A stretch of DNA of 64,000 nucleotides, taken from Rhodovulum sulfidophilum DSM 1374. Lineage in GTDB: Bacteria > Pseudomonadota > Alphaproteobacteria > Rhodobacterales > Rhodobacteraceae. The position numbers were made by a program, and so were the translations under genes. This document shows positions 25,525-33,935 of the stretch, piece by piece. The stretch is taken from NCBI RefSeq assembly GCF_001633165.1, contig NZ_CP015418.1, positions 2,542,001 to 2,606,000 on the forward strand, read 5' to 3'. Positions within the stretch are counted from its first letter, which is position 1. Every line of letters starts with the position of its first letter. The notes beneath the pieces are model-generated. The model was given only the letters and a program-made list of their open reading frames with translations, was not told the origin of the DNA and did not search any database.

Positions 25525-25552
25525 TTGACCCGTGGCGTGGTTTGCATAAGTT
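25525..25552 (+). promoter_or_regulatory. Candidate promoter for the small membrane protein gene
   Basis: TTGACC (25525–25530), a 16-bp spacer and TAAGTT (25547–25552) form a sigma-70-like pair about 28 bp before the small gene. It would give the small gene, and perhaps soxDAG, transcription independent of soxB. Confidence 0.35.
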
Positions 25553-25580
25553 GCGCCGAAAGCAATTCGGAGAGCCGCGC

Positions 25581-25754
25581 ATGTCTGACAATACCTCGAA
25601 CGACGACGTCCTGGTGCCCGCATCCGCCGTCAAGTGGATCGCTCTGGCGGGCGGGATCCTGTTCCCGCTGTTCCTCGCCGTCGTGGGCGCCCATGTCTAC
25701 TATGCCGGAAGCGGCAGCCAGCACGCCCAGGTCTTCCCGCTTCCCGAAGAATAA
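25581..25754 (+). CDS. Small single-span membrane protein inside the sarcosine oxidase cluster
   Basis: 57 residues from the ATG at 25581. A polar start (SDNTSNDDVLVPASAVK) is followed by one hydrophobic span of about 20 residues beginning IALAGGILFPLFLAVVG and a short polar end (SGSQHAQVFPLPEE). AGAG-like purines precede the ATG. It is not a sarcosine oxidase subunit and I recognise no family. It separates soxB from soxD, which are normally adjacent, and has its own candidate promoter and a 3' hairpin. A membrane-tethering or peroxide-related role would be speculation. Confidence 0.7.
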   Translation: MSDNTSNDDVLVPASAVKWIALAGGILFPLFLAVVGAHVYYAGSGSQHAQVFPLPEE

Positions 25755-25756
25755 GC

Positions 25757-25780
25757 CGGGGGCCGCCTGCCGCGCCCCCG
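25757..25780 (+). terminator. GC hairpin after the small membrane protein gene
   Basis: CGGGGGC pairs with GCCCCCG around 10 nt, 3 nt after the stop codon, without a T-run. It may partly terminate or stabilise the small transcript before soxD. Confidence 0.4.
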
Positions 25781-25814
25781 TCCGTCATGTCATGAACCGG
25801 ACCGAGGGGGCGCG

Positions 25815-26144
25815 ATGCTTGTCCTGACTTGTCCCTGCTGCGGCGCGACCGCAGAGGAAACCGAACTCGCGCCGGGCGGCGAAGCGCATATCGCGCGCGT
25901 CGGCCCCGGTGCGGATGCCTCGGCATTCGAGGCCTATCTCTTCCATCGCAAGAACCCCAGGGGCGTTCACTTCGAGCGCTGGCGCCATGCGCATGGCTGC
26001 GGCAAGTGGTTTCATGCCGCGCGCAATACCGTGACCCTCGAGGTCTACGGCACCTATCCGGCCCAGACCCCCGAACCGCCGCGAGAGCTTCTCGAGAAGA
26101 TCGCGGCAAAGGTCCCGGGCTTCGATCCGGAGGCACGGACATGA
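25815..26144 (+). CDS. soxD: Sarcosine oxidase subunit delta
   Basis: 109 residues. CPCCG at the start and HAHGCGKWF later supply the Cys/His ligands of the zinc site of SoxD; RKNPRGVHFERWRHAHGCG is strongly conserved in the family. The subunit holds the tetramer together. Its stop overlaps the soxA start (ATGA at 26141–26144). Confidence 0.95.
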   Translation: MLVLTCPCCGATAEETELAPGGEAHIARVGPGADASAFEAYLFHRKNPRGVHFERWRHAHGCGKWFHAARNTVTLEVYGTYPAQTPEPPRELLEKIAAKVPGFDPEART

Positions 26145-29100
26145 GCTTTCGTCTTCCTTCGGGCGGCCGCCTGATCGACCGCAGCGCGCGGCTCGGCTTC
26201 ACCTTCGACGGCGCCGAATGCGACGGGTTTGCCGGCGACACGCTGGCCTCGGCGCTTTTGGCCAATGACCGGATGCTGGTCGGACGCTCCTTCAAGTATC
26301 ACCGCCCGCGCGGCATCGTCGCCTCGGGCGCCGAAGAGCCCAACGCCCTGGTCGGGCTTGGCAGCCGCGGCCGGTATGAGCCGAACCAGCGCGTGACCAC
26401 GACCGAGCTCTTCGACGGGCTTGAAGCCGAAAGCCAGAACCGCTTTCCCTCGCTTGCCTTCGATATCGGCGCGATCAACAGCCGGCTTGCGCGGTTCCTG
26501 CCGGCAGGCTTCTATTACAAGACCTTCCTGAAGCCCGCCGCCTTCTGGGAACATGTCTACGAGCCGCTGATCCGTCGTTCGGCCGGGCTGGGCCGCGCAC
26601 CTGACGAACCCGATCCCGACAGCTACGAACATTTCCACGTCCATACCGATGTGCTGATCGTCGGCGGCGGCGTCGCGGGGCTGCAGGCGGCGCTGGTCGC
26701 GGGCCGGTCCGGGGCGCGGGTGCTGCTGGTCGAGCAAAGCCCGCATTGGGGCGGGCGCGCGGCCGTGGACGGGGTCGAGATCGAGGGTCATCCGGCCGAG
26801 AACTGGGTGGCCGAGACGGTCGCGGCGCTGAAGCGGCTGTCCAATGTCACGCTCCGGCTGCGCTGTCAGGGCGCGGGGATCTACGATCACGGTTTCGCGC
26901 TGGCGCATGAGCGTCTCAGCGATCATGCCCCGGGCAGCGCGGGGCCGCGGCATCGGCTGTGGAAGATCCGCACCAGGCAGGTGATCGTCGCCGCAGGCGC
27001 CATCGAGCGGCCCCTGGCCTTCCCCGGCAATGACGTGCCCGGGGTGATGCTGGCCTCGGCCATGCGCGACTATGTCGAGAACTGGGCGGTGGCGCCCGGT
27101 CGGCGCAGCGTGGTGCTGACCAATAATGACGACGCCTATCGCACCGCGCTTTGCCTGCTAGAGGCGGGGCTCGAGGTGCACGCGATCCTCGACACCCGTG
27201 CCGAAGCGACGGGTCCGCTGCCCGAGATCGCCCGCAAGGCCGGGATCCAGGTCCGGACCGGCATGACCGTGGTCGATGTCGCGGGCGGCAAGCGGGTGCG
27301 CTCGGTCGGGATCGGTCCGGTCGACGGCAAGGGCTATCCGACCGACCGCATCGCCTGCGACGCGGTGGCGATGTCGGGCGGCTGGTCGCCGGTGGTGCAT
27401 CTGTGGTCGCAGGCCGGGGGCAAGCTTTTCTGGGACCCGAAACAGTCCAGCTTCCGCCCCGATGCGGACCGCGCGCCGAAATCCCATGACGGCGAGACCT
27501 TCGTTCATGCGGCGGGCAGCGCCAATGGCGCGCTTTTGGCCAAGCGCTGTCAGCTGGATGCGGGCCGGGCCGGGGCGGCGGCGGCACTGGCCGCGGGCTA
27601 TGATGCCGAGCCGGTCGACGCGGTCGCCGCGGCGCCCGAGCAGCAGCCGATCGAGCCCGCCTGGATATTGCCGCGCCGGGCCGGGCCCGATCTGCGGATG
27701 AAGATGTTCCTCGACTATCAGAACGACGTGAAGGTCTCTGACGTGCAGCTGGCCGCGCAGGAGGGCTATGAAAGCGTCGAGCACACCAAGCGCTACACCA
27801 CGCTCGGGATGGCCACGGATCAGGGAAAGATAAGCAACGTCAACGGCCTGGCGGTTCTTGCTGAGGCATTGGGTGAAGATATTCCGGCGGTCGGCACCAC
27901 CACCTTCCGCCCGCCCTATACGCCCCTGACCTTCGGCGCCATCGCGGGGCCGGGCATCGGCGCCACCTTCCAGCCCGAACGGCGCACGCCGCTGCAGGAC
28001 TGGCACGAGGCGCAGGGCGCCTATTTCGAACCTGTCGGCCATTGGCGCCGCCCCTATTGCTATCCGGCCAGAGGTGAAAGCCATGGCAAGGCGGTACGGC
28101 GCGAAATTCGCGCGGTGCGCGACGCCGTGGGGCTGCTCGACGCCTCGACCTTGGGCAAGATCCTCGTCAAGGGCCCCGATGCCGGGCGCTTCCTCGACCG
28201 GGTCTATACCAACATGATGTCGAGCCTGAAGGTCGGGCGCTGCCGCTACGGTCTGATGTGCTCGGAAAACGGCTTCCTGATGGATGACGGCGTGGTGGTG
28301 CGGCTGTCCGAGGACAGCTTCCTCTGCCACACCACCTCGGGCGGGGCCGAGCATGTGCATCAGCACATGGAGGAATGGCTGCAGACCGAATGGTGGGACC
28401 TCAAGGTTCATGTGGTCAACCAGACCGAGCAATTCGTCCAGATCGGCATTGCCGGCCCGAAGGCGCGCGAGGTGCTGGAGCGTCTCGGCGGGATGGATCT
28501 GTCGAAGGAGGCGTTGCCCTTCATGGCCTGGGCCGAGGGCGAGCTTGGCGGTTTCCCGGTGCGGGTCTACCGGATTTCCTTCTCGGGCGAGCTGAGCTTC
28601 GAGGTCGCGATCCGGGCCGGGCAGGGGCGGGCCTTCTGGGACGCCTGTCTGGAGGCGGGGGCCGATCTGGGCATCGCGCCCTATGGCACCGAGGCGCTGC
28701 ATGTGCTGCGGGCCGAGAAGGGCTTCATCATGATCGGCGACGAAAGCGACGGCACGGTCATTCCGCAGGATCTGGGGCTCGACTGGGCGGTGTCGAAGAA
28801 GAAGGACGACTTCATCGGCAAGCGCGCGCAGGAGCGCAGCCATATGACCGACCCCGGGCGCTGGAAGCTCGTGGGGCTCGAGACTCTCGACGGCTCGGTC
28901 CTGCCCGACGGGGTCTATGCCGCGGCCTCCGGGCGCACCGCCAATGGCCAGCGCAACACCCAGGGCCGGGTCACGTCGAGCTATTATTCGCCGACCTTGA
29001 GGCGGGGCATTGCGCTGGGGCTGGTCCTGCACGGGCCCGAGCGCATGGACGAGGTGATCGACTTCACCTGCGCCGATGGCAGCACGGTCCGGGCGCGGAT

Positions 29101-29149
29101 CGTCAGCCCGGTCTTCTACGACCCGGAAGGGGAGAAACAGAATGTCTGA
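26141..29149 (+). CDS. soxA: Sarcosine oxidase subunit alpha
   Basis: 1002 residues from the ATG at 26141. Domains in order: an N-terminal ferredoxin-like segment (FTFDGAECDGFAGDTLASAL, RSFKYHRPRGI); an NAD/FAD Rossmann domain (DVLIVGGGVAGLQAALVAGR, about 170–190) with SVVLTNNDDAYRTALCL; and a C-terminal aminomethyltransferase (GcvT-like) half, about 600–1000, that binds tetrahydrofolate (VGLLDASTLGKILVKGPDA, EALHVLRAEKGFIMIG). The folate domain takes the methylene group made at SoxB. Length and order are standard. The open frame further upstream is out of phase with soxD and not used. Confidence 0.96.
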   Translation: MSFRLPSGGRLIDRSARLGFTFDGAECDGFAGDTLASALLANDRMLVGRSFKYHRPRGIVASGAEEPNALVGLGSRGRYEPNQRVTTTELFDGLEAESQNRFPSLAFDIGAINSRLARFLPAGFYYKTFLKPAAFWEHVYEPLIRRSAGLGRAPDEPDPDSYEHFHVHTDVLIVGGGVAGLQAALVAGRSGARVLLVEQSPHWGGRAAVDGVEIEGHPAENWVAETVAALKRLSNVTLRLRCQGAGIYDHGFALAHERLSDHAPGSAGPRHRLWKIRTRQVIVAAGAIERPLAFPGNDVPGVMLASAMRDYVENWAVAPGRRSVVLTNNDDAYRTALCLLEAGLEVHAILDTRAEATGPLPEIARKAGIQVRTGMTVVDVAGGKRVRSVGIGPVDGKGYPTDRIACDAVAMSGGWSPVVHLWSQAGGKLFWDPKQSSFRPDADRAPKSHDGETFVHAAGSANGALLAKRCQLDAGRAGAAAALAAGYDAEPVDAVAAAPEQQPIEPAWILPRRAGPDLRMKMFLDYQNDVKVSDVQLAAQEGYESVEHTKRYTTLGMATDQGKISNVNGLAVLAEALGEDIPAVGTTTFRPPYTPLTFGAIAGPGIGATFQPERRTPLQDWHEAQGAYFEPVGHWRRPYCYPARGESHGKAVRREIRAVRDAVGLLDASTLGKILVKGPDAGRFLDRVYTNMMSSLKVGRCRYGLMCSENGFLMDDGVVVRLSEDSFLCHTTSGGAEHVHQHMEEWLQTEWWDLKVHVVNQTEQFVQIGIAGPKAREVLERLGGMDLSKEALPFMAWAEGELGGFPVRVYRISFSGELSFEVAIRAGQGRAFWDACLEAGADLGIAPYGTEALHVLRAEKGFIMIGDESDGTVIPQDLGLDWAVSKKKDDFIGKRAQERSHMTDPGRWKLVGLETLDGSVLPDGVYAAASGRTANGQRNTQGRVTSSYYSPTLRRGIALGLVLHGPERMDEVIDFTCADGSTVRARIVSPVFYDPEGEKQNV

Positions 29150-29717
29150 ACCCGTGACCGCGCTGGGCGGCGCCTGCATCGAGGGGCTGGTCCGCATCGT
29201 CGAACAGCCGCTGCAGGGCATGATCGCGCTCAAGGGCGATCTGGCCGATGCCAAGATCCGAAATGCCGCGACCGGCGTCACCGGCATCGACCTGCCTGGA
29301 CCGCTCGAGGGGCGTGTCGAGGGCGAGCGGGGGCTGGCCTGGATGGCGCCGGACGAGCTTTTGCTGTTCGTGCCCTATGCCGAGGTCGCGCGCACCATGG
29401 ACACCATCGGCCGGGCGCTGAAGGGCCGTCACGCGACGCTGGCCGACATGTCGGATGCGCGCGCCGTCTTCCGGCTTGACGGCGCCGCCGGGCGCGAGGT
29501 TCTGGCCCGGCTCACTCCGGCCGACATGGCGCCCGAGGCCTTCTGGCCGGGCCGGTTCCGCCGCAGCCGTCTGGGCCAGGTGCCGGCCGCGATCTGGTGC
29601 GAAAGCCCCGATCGCTTCGGACTGATCTGTTTCCGCTCGGTGGCCGTATATGTTCGTGACCTTCTGACTGCGGCCGCGGCTGCGCCGCCTGTCGGGTATT
29701 TCCCGGCGGGGGGTTGA
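29142..29717 (+). CDS. soxG: Sarcosine oxidase subunit gamma
   Basis: 191 residues, starting 8 bp inside the soxA end. It matches the SoxG family: MIALKGDLADAKI, GLAWMAPDELLLFVPY, LADMSDARAVFRLDG, LTPADMAPEAFWPGRFRRSR and a final Phe/Arg-rich part. It is a GcvT-fold subunit without catalytic residues that packs on SoxA. It is the last gene of the cluster; sodB follows with its own promoter. Confidence 0.93.
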   Translation: MSEPVTALGGACIEGLVRIVEQPLQGMIALKGDLADAKIRNAATGVTGIDLPGPLEGRVEGERGLAWMAPDELLLFVPYAEVARTMDTIGRALKGRHATLADMSDARAVFRLDGAAGREVLARLTPADMAPEAFWPGRFRRSRLGQVPAAIWCESPDRFGLICFRSVAVYVRDLLTAAAAAPPVGYFPAGG

Positions 29718-29743
29718 CGTTCGCGCTTTGCGACCTCCATCTA
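29714..29743 (+). promoter_or_regulatory. Candidate sodB promoter
   Basis: TTGACG (29714–29719), 18-bp spacer and CATCTA (29738–29743) lie 44 bp before sodB; the -35 overlaps the soxG stop. A strong ribosome site, AAGGAGG, sits 6 nt before the ATG at 29787. Confidence 0.45.
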
Positions 29744-29786
29744 GGGCCAAAGTGACGCAGTTTGTTAACCAAGAAGGAGGTCTTCA

Positions 29787-30395
29787 ATGGCTTTCGAACT
29801 CCCGGCCCTTCCCTATGCTCACGACGCCCTTGCCGATAGCGGCATGTCGAAGGAAACGCTGGAATACCATCACGATATTCACCACAAGGCCTATGTCGAT
29901 AACGGCAACAAGCTGATCGAGGGCACCGAATGGGCCTCGAAATCGGTCGAGGACATCGTGAAGGGCACCTATCAGAGCGGCGCGGTCGCCCAGTCGGGGG
30001 TCTTCAACAACGCCTCGCAGCACTGGAACCACAGCCAGTTCTGGGAAATGATGACGCCGAAGCCGGTGGCGATGCCCTCCGAGCTTGAAGCCCGCCTCAA
30101 GGACGCCTTCGGCACGGTCGAGAAGTTCAAGGAAGACTTCGCCGCCGCGGGCGCCGGCCAGTTCGGGTCCGGCTGGGCCTGGCTGGTGGTCGATACCGAC
30201 GGCACGCTGAAGGTCACCAAGACCGAGAATGGCGTGAACCCGCTCTGCTTCGGCCAGACCGCGCTTCTGGGCTGCGATGTGTGGGAGCATTCCTACTATA
30301 TCGACTTCCGCAACAAGCGCCCGGCCTACCTGACCAACTTCCTCGAAAAGCTGGTCAACTGGGAAAACGTGGCCGAGCGCCTGTCCAAGGCCTGA
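29787..30395 (+). CDS. sodB: Superoxide dismutase, Fe type
   Basis: 202 residues. Metal ligands are in HHDIHHKAYVDN (His), ASQHWNHSQFW (His), and the signature DVWEHSYYID (Asp and His). FGSGWAWLV with a following Gly-poor loop and ALLGCDVWEH favour the iron over the manganese subgroup. It removes superoxide in the cytoplasm. Its place after a peroxide-forming flavoprotein operon is suggestive but it has a separate promoter and terminator. Confidence 0.95.
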   Translation: MAFELPALPYAHDALADSGMSKETLEYHHDIHHKAYVDNGNKLIEGTEWASKSVEDIVKGTYQSGAVAQSGVFNNASQHWNHSQFWEMMTPKPVAMPSELEARLKDAFGTVEKFKEDFAAAGAGQFGSGWAWLVVDTDGTLKVTKTENGVNPLCFGQTALLGCDVWEHSYYIDFRNKRPAYLTNFLEKLVNWENVAERLSKA

Positions 30396-30428
30396 TCGGC
30401 CCCGGGCCCTCGGGCCCGACCGCCATTG

Positions 30429-30468
30429 CCCCCGCCCGGCGCGCAGCCGCGGCGGGGGTTTTCGTTTT
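30429..30468 (+). terminator. Intrinsic terminator of sodB
   Basis: CCCCCGCC pairs with GGCGGGGG with an inner CGGC/GCCG stem, followed by TTTTCGTTTT. This is a classical rho-independent terminator, 34 nt after the sodB stop. Confidence 0.85.
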
Positions 30469-30516
30469 GCGGGAAAGGCGATGGCGGGGGCGTTCGGCGG
30501 CTGCTAGGAGGCGGGC

Positions 30517-30978
30517 ATGGAAAATTTGCGCCCCTCGACACCCAAGGACATGCCCCGCGTCATCGACATCTGGCGCCGCGCCGTCGATGCCACCCACGGG
30601 TTCCTCGCCCCGGAGGACCGTGCCGCCATCGAGCGCGAGCTTGCCGTCTTCCTTCCGACGGTGCCGCTCTGTCTGGCGGTCGACGATGCGGATGTCCCGC
30701 AGGGCTTCATGCTTTTGCATCAGGGGCATATGGAGGCGCTTTTCGTCGATCCGGCCTGCCATGGCCGGGGCATCGGCTCGGCCCTGATCCGCTTTGCCCT
30801 GAAGGCGCATCCCGGGCTCACCACCGATGTGAACGAAGCCAACCGGCGCGCGCTGGCCTTCTACGAGGCGAGAGGGTTCGAGAAGACCGGCCGTTCGGCC
30901 CTGGACGGGCAGGGGCGGCCCTATCCGCTTGTCCATCTGCGTCATCGAAGCGCCGCATCGGCCCCCTCCGATACCTGA
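30517..30978 (+). CDS. GNAT family N-acetyltransferase (YjaB-like)
   Basis: 153 residues. The acetyl-CoA loop is HMEALFVDPACHGRGIGSAL (about 70–90) and the last motif is NRRALAFYEARGFEKTG. The N-terminal half (LRPSTPKDMPRVIDIWRRAV) and length resemble YjaB/YhdJ-like GNATs. It acetylates an unidentified amine or protein. It has its own ribosome site (AGGAGG) and stands alone after the sodB terminator. Confidence 0.85.
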   Translation: MENLRPSTPKDMPRVIDIWRRAVDATHGFLAPEDRAAIERELAVFLPTVPLCLAVDDADVPQGFMLLHQGHMEALFVDPACHGRGIGSALIRFALKAHPGLTTDVNEANRRALAFYEARGFEKTGRSALDGQGRPYPLVHLRHRSAASAPSDT

Positions 30979-31008
30979 AGCCAGAGATACTGAGGTCTTG
31001 AGACAGTG

Positions 31009-31042
31009 AAGGCCGCCCCTGAGGACGGCCTTGCATTTTCGT
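31009..31042 (+). terminator. Intrinsic terminator after the GNAT gene
   Basis: AAGGCCG and CGGCCTT pair around 10 nt and are followed by a T-rich stretch (GCATTTTCGTT), 30 nt past the GNAT stop and convergent with the bactofilin gene. Confidence 0.65.
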
Positions 31043-31138
31043 TACCGGTGCTTCGGGGATCCGTGATCAAGGCCCCGCCCATCCCGTTCAAGGGGCGGCA
31101 CGGGGCCTTGAAACCTCCTCCCCGGAGCTCGTCGTTCT

Positions 31139-31708
31139 TCAGACCTTGGGCGCGCCCTCGGCGGGTTTGCCGGCGGCGGTCGGCGCCGCAGCGGCGCTGC
31201 CTTGCTGCGGCCGCGGCTGTTGCGCTTGACCGGCGGGGGCCTGTTGGGCCCGCTTGCCGGTGTTCAGCGGATCGTCCTGACGCTGCACCGACCCTTCGAA
31301 ATGCGCACCGCTTTCGATGGCGATGGTCTTGTGGATGATGTCGCCCTCGACCCGGGCGGTCGAGGTCAGGCGCACCTTCAGCCCGCGCACCCGGCCGATC
31401 ACCCGGCCGTTGATGACGACGTCATCGGCAACGACCTCGCCGCGCACGGTGGCATTCTCGCCAACGGTCAGCAGATGGGCCGAGATGTCGCCATCGATCG
31501 TGCCCTCGATCTGGATGTCGCCGGTGGTCTTGAGATTGCCGGTGACGACGAGGTCGGAAGAGAGCATCGAGGCCGGCGGCTTGGCCCGCGGCGCCGAGGG
31601 GATGGGGGCGTCGCCGGAGCGTGGCGCGGTGGGCGCTTCGAATGCCTTTGCCTTCTCGGCCTCGCCGGCCTTCGGCCCGGGCTCGTTGATCCTGCTCTTA
31701 GAAAACAT
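31139..31708 (-). CDS. Bactofilin, polymer-forming cytoskeletal protein
   Basis: 189 residues. The central DUF583 beta-helix (about 48–145) shows the repeated G-x-I/V pattern: SSDLVVTGNLKTTGDIQIEG, GDISAHLLTVGENATVRGEV, GRVRGLKVRLTSTARVEGDI. Pro/Ala/Gln-rich tails on both sides are disordered, as usual. Bactofilins self-assemble without nucleotide at the membrane and recruit wall enzymes. Its start lies 11 bp inside the end of the M23 peptidase gene, the common bactofilin–LytM pairing, so the two probably act together on cell shape. Confidence 0.94.
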   Translation of the reverse strand: MFSKSRINEPGPKAGEAEKAKAFEAPTAPRSGDAPIPSAPRAKPPASMLSSDLVVTGNLKTTGDIQIEGTIDGDISAHLLTVGENATVRGEVVADDVVINGRVIGRVRGLKVRLTSTARVEGDIIHKTIAIESGAHFEGSVQRQDDPLNTGKRAQQAPAGQAQQPRPQQGSAAAAPTAAGKPAEGAPKV

Positions 31709-33050
31709 TTCTGGCTGCCTTGATATAGGTCATCGGGTTCACGGGTTTCCCGTCGACGCGCACCTCGTAATGCAGATGGGTGCCGGTCGACCGTCCGGAA
31801 TTTCCCATATCACCGATCCGGTCCCCGCGCGAGACCCTTTGGCCCGCCTTGACCCGGATCTTGGACATGTGACCGTAGCGGGTGACGATGCCGAATTCGT
31901 GCCGGATCTCGACCATGCGGCCATAGCCCGACACCCATTGCGCCCGGACCACGACACCGTCGGCGGTGGAATAGATCGGCGTGCCATAGGCCGAGGCCAT
32001 GTCGGTGCCCTCATGCATGCGACTGCCGCCGAGGGTCGGGTGAGTCCGAATGCCGAACGGGCTGGTCAGCCGGTAGCTCGATTTCAGCGGCTGCGCGAAG
32101 GGCAGTTTCTCGGCCGCGATGCGATACATGTTGATCTCGTCGAGCCTGCCCATGATCGCGCGGGCGCGGATCTCGTCGGGAGACAGCTCGGTGGCCGAGC
32201 CCTTGCTCGAGACCGACAAGGGCGTCAGCGGGCCGCCGACGCCGGAATAGCCCTGACGCACGCGGTTGAGGATGCTCTTGGTGTTCAGCCCGGCCGCCTT
32301 GAACATCTTGTCGAGCGGCGTCATCGAGACCGTCAGCGCCTCTTCGAGCGAGGTGAAGATCTGGTCGTTGCGCTCGGCATCGAGCTCGCGTTCATAGGCG
32401 ATGGCCTGGACCATCTCATAGGCCGAGGCGGCGTCTTCGGCGACCTTGTCGCGTTCGGCCGAGGTCTCATCGAGCGCGGCGGTGAGGAAGGTCAGGGTCT
32501 GTTCCAGATCTGCCGGGCGCGGGCCGTCGGCGAGACCGGTCTCGCCGGCCAGCTGGGCAGCGAGCTCGATGCTCCGGTCTTGCGCGGCGTCGCGTTCGGC
32601 CAGGGTCCGGCGCAGCGTCGCCTGCAGCACGGTCATCCCGGTTTCCAGCTCGCGGCGACGCTCTTCCGAGGCCAGCAGCGCCGATTGCATCTTGGAGACC
32701 TCGTCGAGCGCGAGGTTGAAACGGTCCTGCGCCTGGCGGACGGCCTCGGCGCGGCGGTCTCGCTCGGCGGCGATGGCGTTCAGGCGGCTGTCGTAAAGCG
32801 CCTGCTCGCGGCGCGCCTGGTCGCGGATGTTTCCCGACCCGACCTGGTCGATCAGGAGGATCGAGCTAGCTACCATCGTCCAGGCCACAAGCGCCGTGGT
32901 GCCCGACAGCGCCGCCGCCTGGGTCAGGGGAGACAGCCGGACAAAGCGCGTGCTTTGCTCCGACCGCAGGAATAGCCTTTTTTCAGGAAGGTAGCGCCCG
33001 AGCGCCACATCGATGCGGTGAAGAAAACGCGCCGTCAATGTCTGCCTCAT
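31698..33050 (-). CDS. M23 family metallopeptidase with N-terminal membrane anchor (DUF5930-type)
   Basis: 450 residues. A membrane span is at about 48–70 (AALSGTTALVAWTMVASSIL). A long coiled coil follows (about 75–215, Glu/Arg/Ala-rich). The C-terminal M23/LytM domain has zinc ligands in SRMHEGTDMASA, the loop RYGHM and STGTHLHYEVRVDG. All ligands are present, so it is probably an active peptidoglycan endopeptidase facing the periplasm. It is translated together with bactofilin. Confidence 0.93.
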   Translation of the reverse strand: MRQTLTARFLHRIDVALGRYLPEKRLFLRSEQSTRFVRLSPLTQAAALSGTTALVAWTMVASSILLIDQVGSGNIRDQARREQALYDSRLNAIAAERDRRAEAVRQAQDRFNLALDEVSKMQSALLASEERRRELETGMTVLQATLRRTLAERDAAQDRSIELAAQLAGETGLADGPRPADLEQTLTFLTAALDETSAERDKVAEDAASAYEMVQAIAYERELDAERNDQIFTSLEEALTVSMTPLDKMFKAAGLNTKSILNRVRQGYSGVGGPLTPLSVSSKGSATELSPDEIRARAIMGRLDEINMYRIAAEKLPFAQPLKSSYRLTSPFGIRTHPTLGGSRMHEGTDMASAYGTPIYSTADGVVVRAQWVSGYGRMVEIRHEFGIVTRYGHMSKIRVKAGQRVSRGDRIGDMGNSGRSTGTHLHYEVRVDGKPVNPMTYIKAARNVF

Positions 33051-33270
33051 CTGCCCGTTTGGGGTCCGGTTCAGACGCTCCGCAGCGGGGACGCCTCGGC
33101 CCCGTTCCTATCCAGAGCCCCGGTCTGCTGCAAGGATTTTAAGCCTTTTTCAGTGTTTTGGGGGAAAAGCAGGCGGAGATCGGCAAAAATCCGCCGATTG
33201 ACACAGAGTTGTCTCATCTATGGCATGTCTGCCACAGAGCCGGTTCGGCCCGATGGATCCGGGACCGAAG

Positions 33271-33298
33271 GCCCCCTCCGGGCGGGGCCGGAGGGGGC
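33271..33298 (-). terminator. Long GC hairpin after bcp
   Basis: GCCCCCTCCGG pairs perfectly over 11 bp with CCGGAGGGGGC, loop of 6, beginning 7 nt past the bcp stop. No T-run follows. Confidence 0.5.
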
Positions 33299-33304
33299 GG
33301 GTGT

Positions 33305-33778
33305 TCAGAGCGCGCGTACCGCCTCTAGGACCTCTTCGGCATGGCCCGGCACCTTCACCTTGCGCCAGATCCGCGCGATCCGGCCTGTGCCGTCGATCAG
33401 GACCGTGGCCCGCTCGATCCCCATGAAGCGCTTGCCGTACATGGATTTCTCGACCCAGACGCCATAGCGCTCGCAGACATCGCCGTCCTCGTCCGACAGA
33501 AGCGGCACGCTCAGCTCGTGCTTGCTGCGGAACTTGCCATGTTTGGCGAGGCTGTCCTTCGAAATGCCGAAGACGCGCGCCCCCGCGGCCTCGAACTCGG
33601 CCAGCAATCCCGAGAATGCGATGGCTTCCTTCGTGCAACCCGACGTGTCATCCTTCGGGTAGAAATAAAGCACGACCGGCGCCGGGCGCTGCGCCGAAAG
33701 GGTGACGGGCGCGCCATCGTCGCGGGGCAGGGTGAAATCGGGGGCGGTCTGGCCGGCCTCTGTCAGGGTGTCGGGCAT
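33305..33778 (-). CDS. bcp: Peroxiredoxin, Bcp/PrxQ type
   Basis: 157 residues from the ATG at 33778, preceded by AAGGAGG. The thioredoxin-fold motif VVLYFYPKDDTSGCTKEA holds the peroxidatic Cys. The position five residues later, Cys in E. coli Bcp, is Phe/Ser here, and the alternative resolving position (KFRSK) also lacks Cys; only DVCERYGV remains. So it is probably a 1-Cys form recycled by an outside thiol. It reduces alkyl and hydrogen peroxides in the cytoplasm. Confidence 0.92.
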   Translation of the reverse strand: MPDTLTEAGQTAPDFTLPRDDGAPVTLSAQRPAPVVLYFYPKDDTSGCTKEAIAFSGLLAEFEAAGARVFGISKDSLAKHGKFRSKHELSVPLLSDEDGDVCERYGVWVEKSMYGKRFMGIERATVLIDGTGRIARIWRKVKVPGHAEEVLEAVRAL

Positions 33779-33935
33779 GGTCGGGTCTTTCCTCCTTGGT
33801 CGTCGGTTGGTGACGGGTTGGCAGAACGGCGCCATGGGTCCATAGGTGCAGCGCGACGGGGCAGAGAATAGGCGCCGCGCAGAGGCAGGCAAGACGGGAG
33901 CGGACCGGCCGCGAGGCGGCCTCGGGTCCGGAGGC

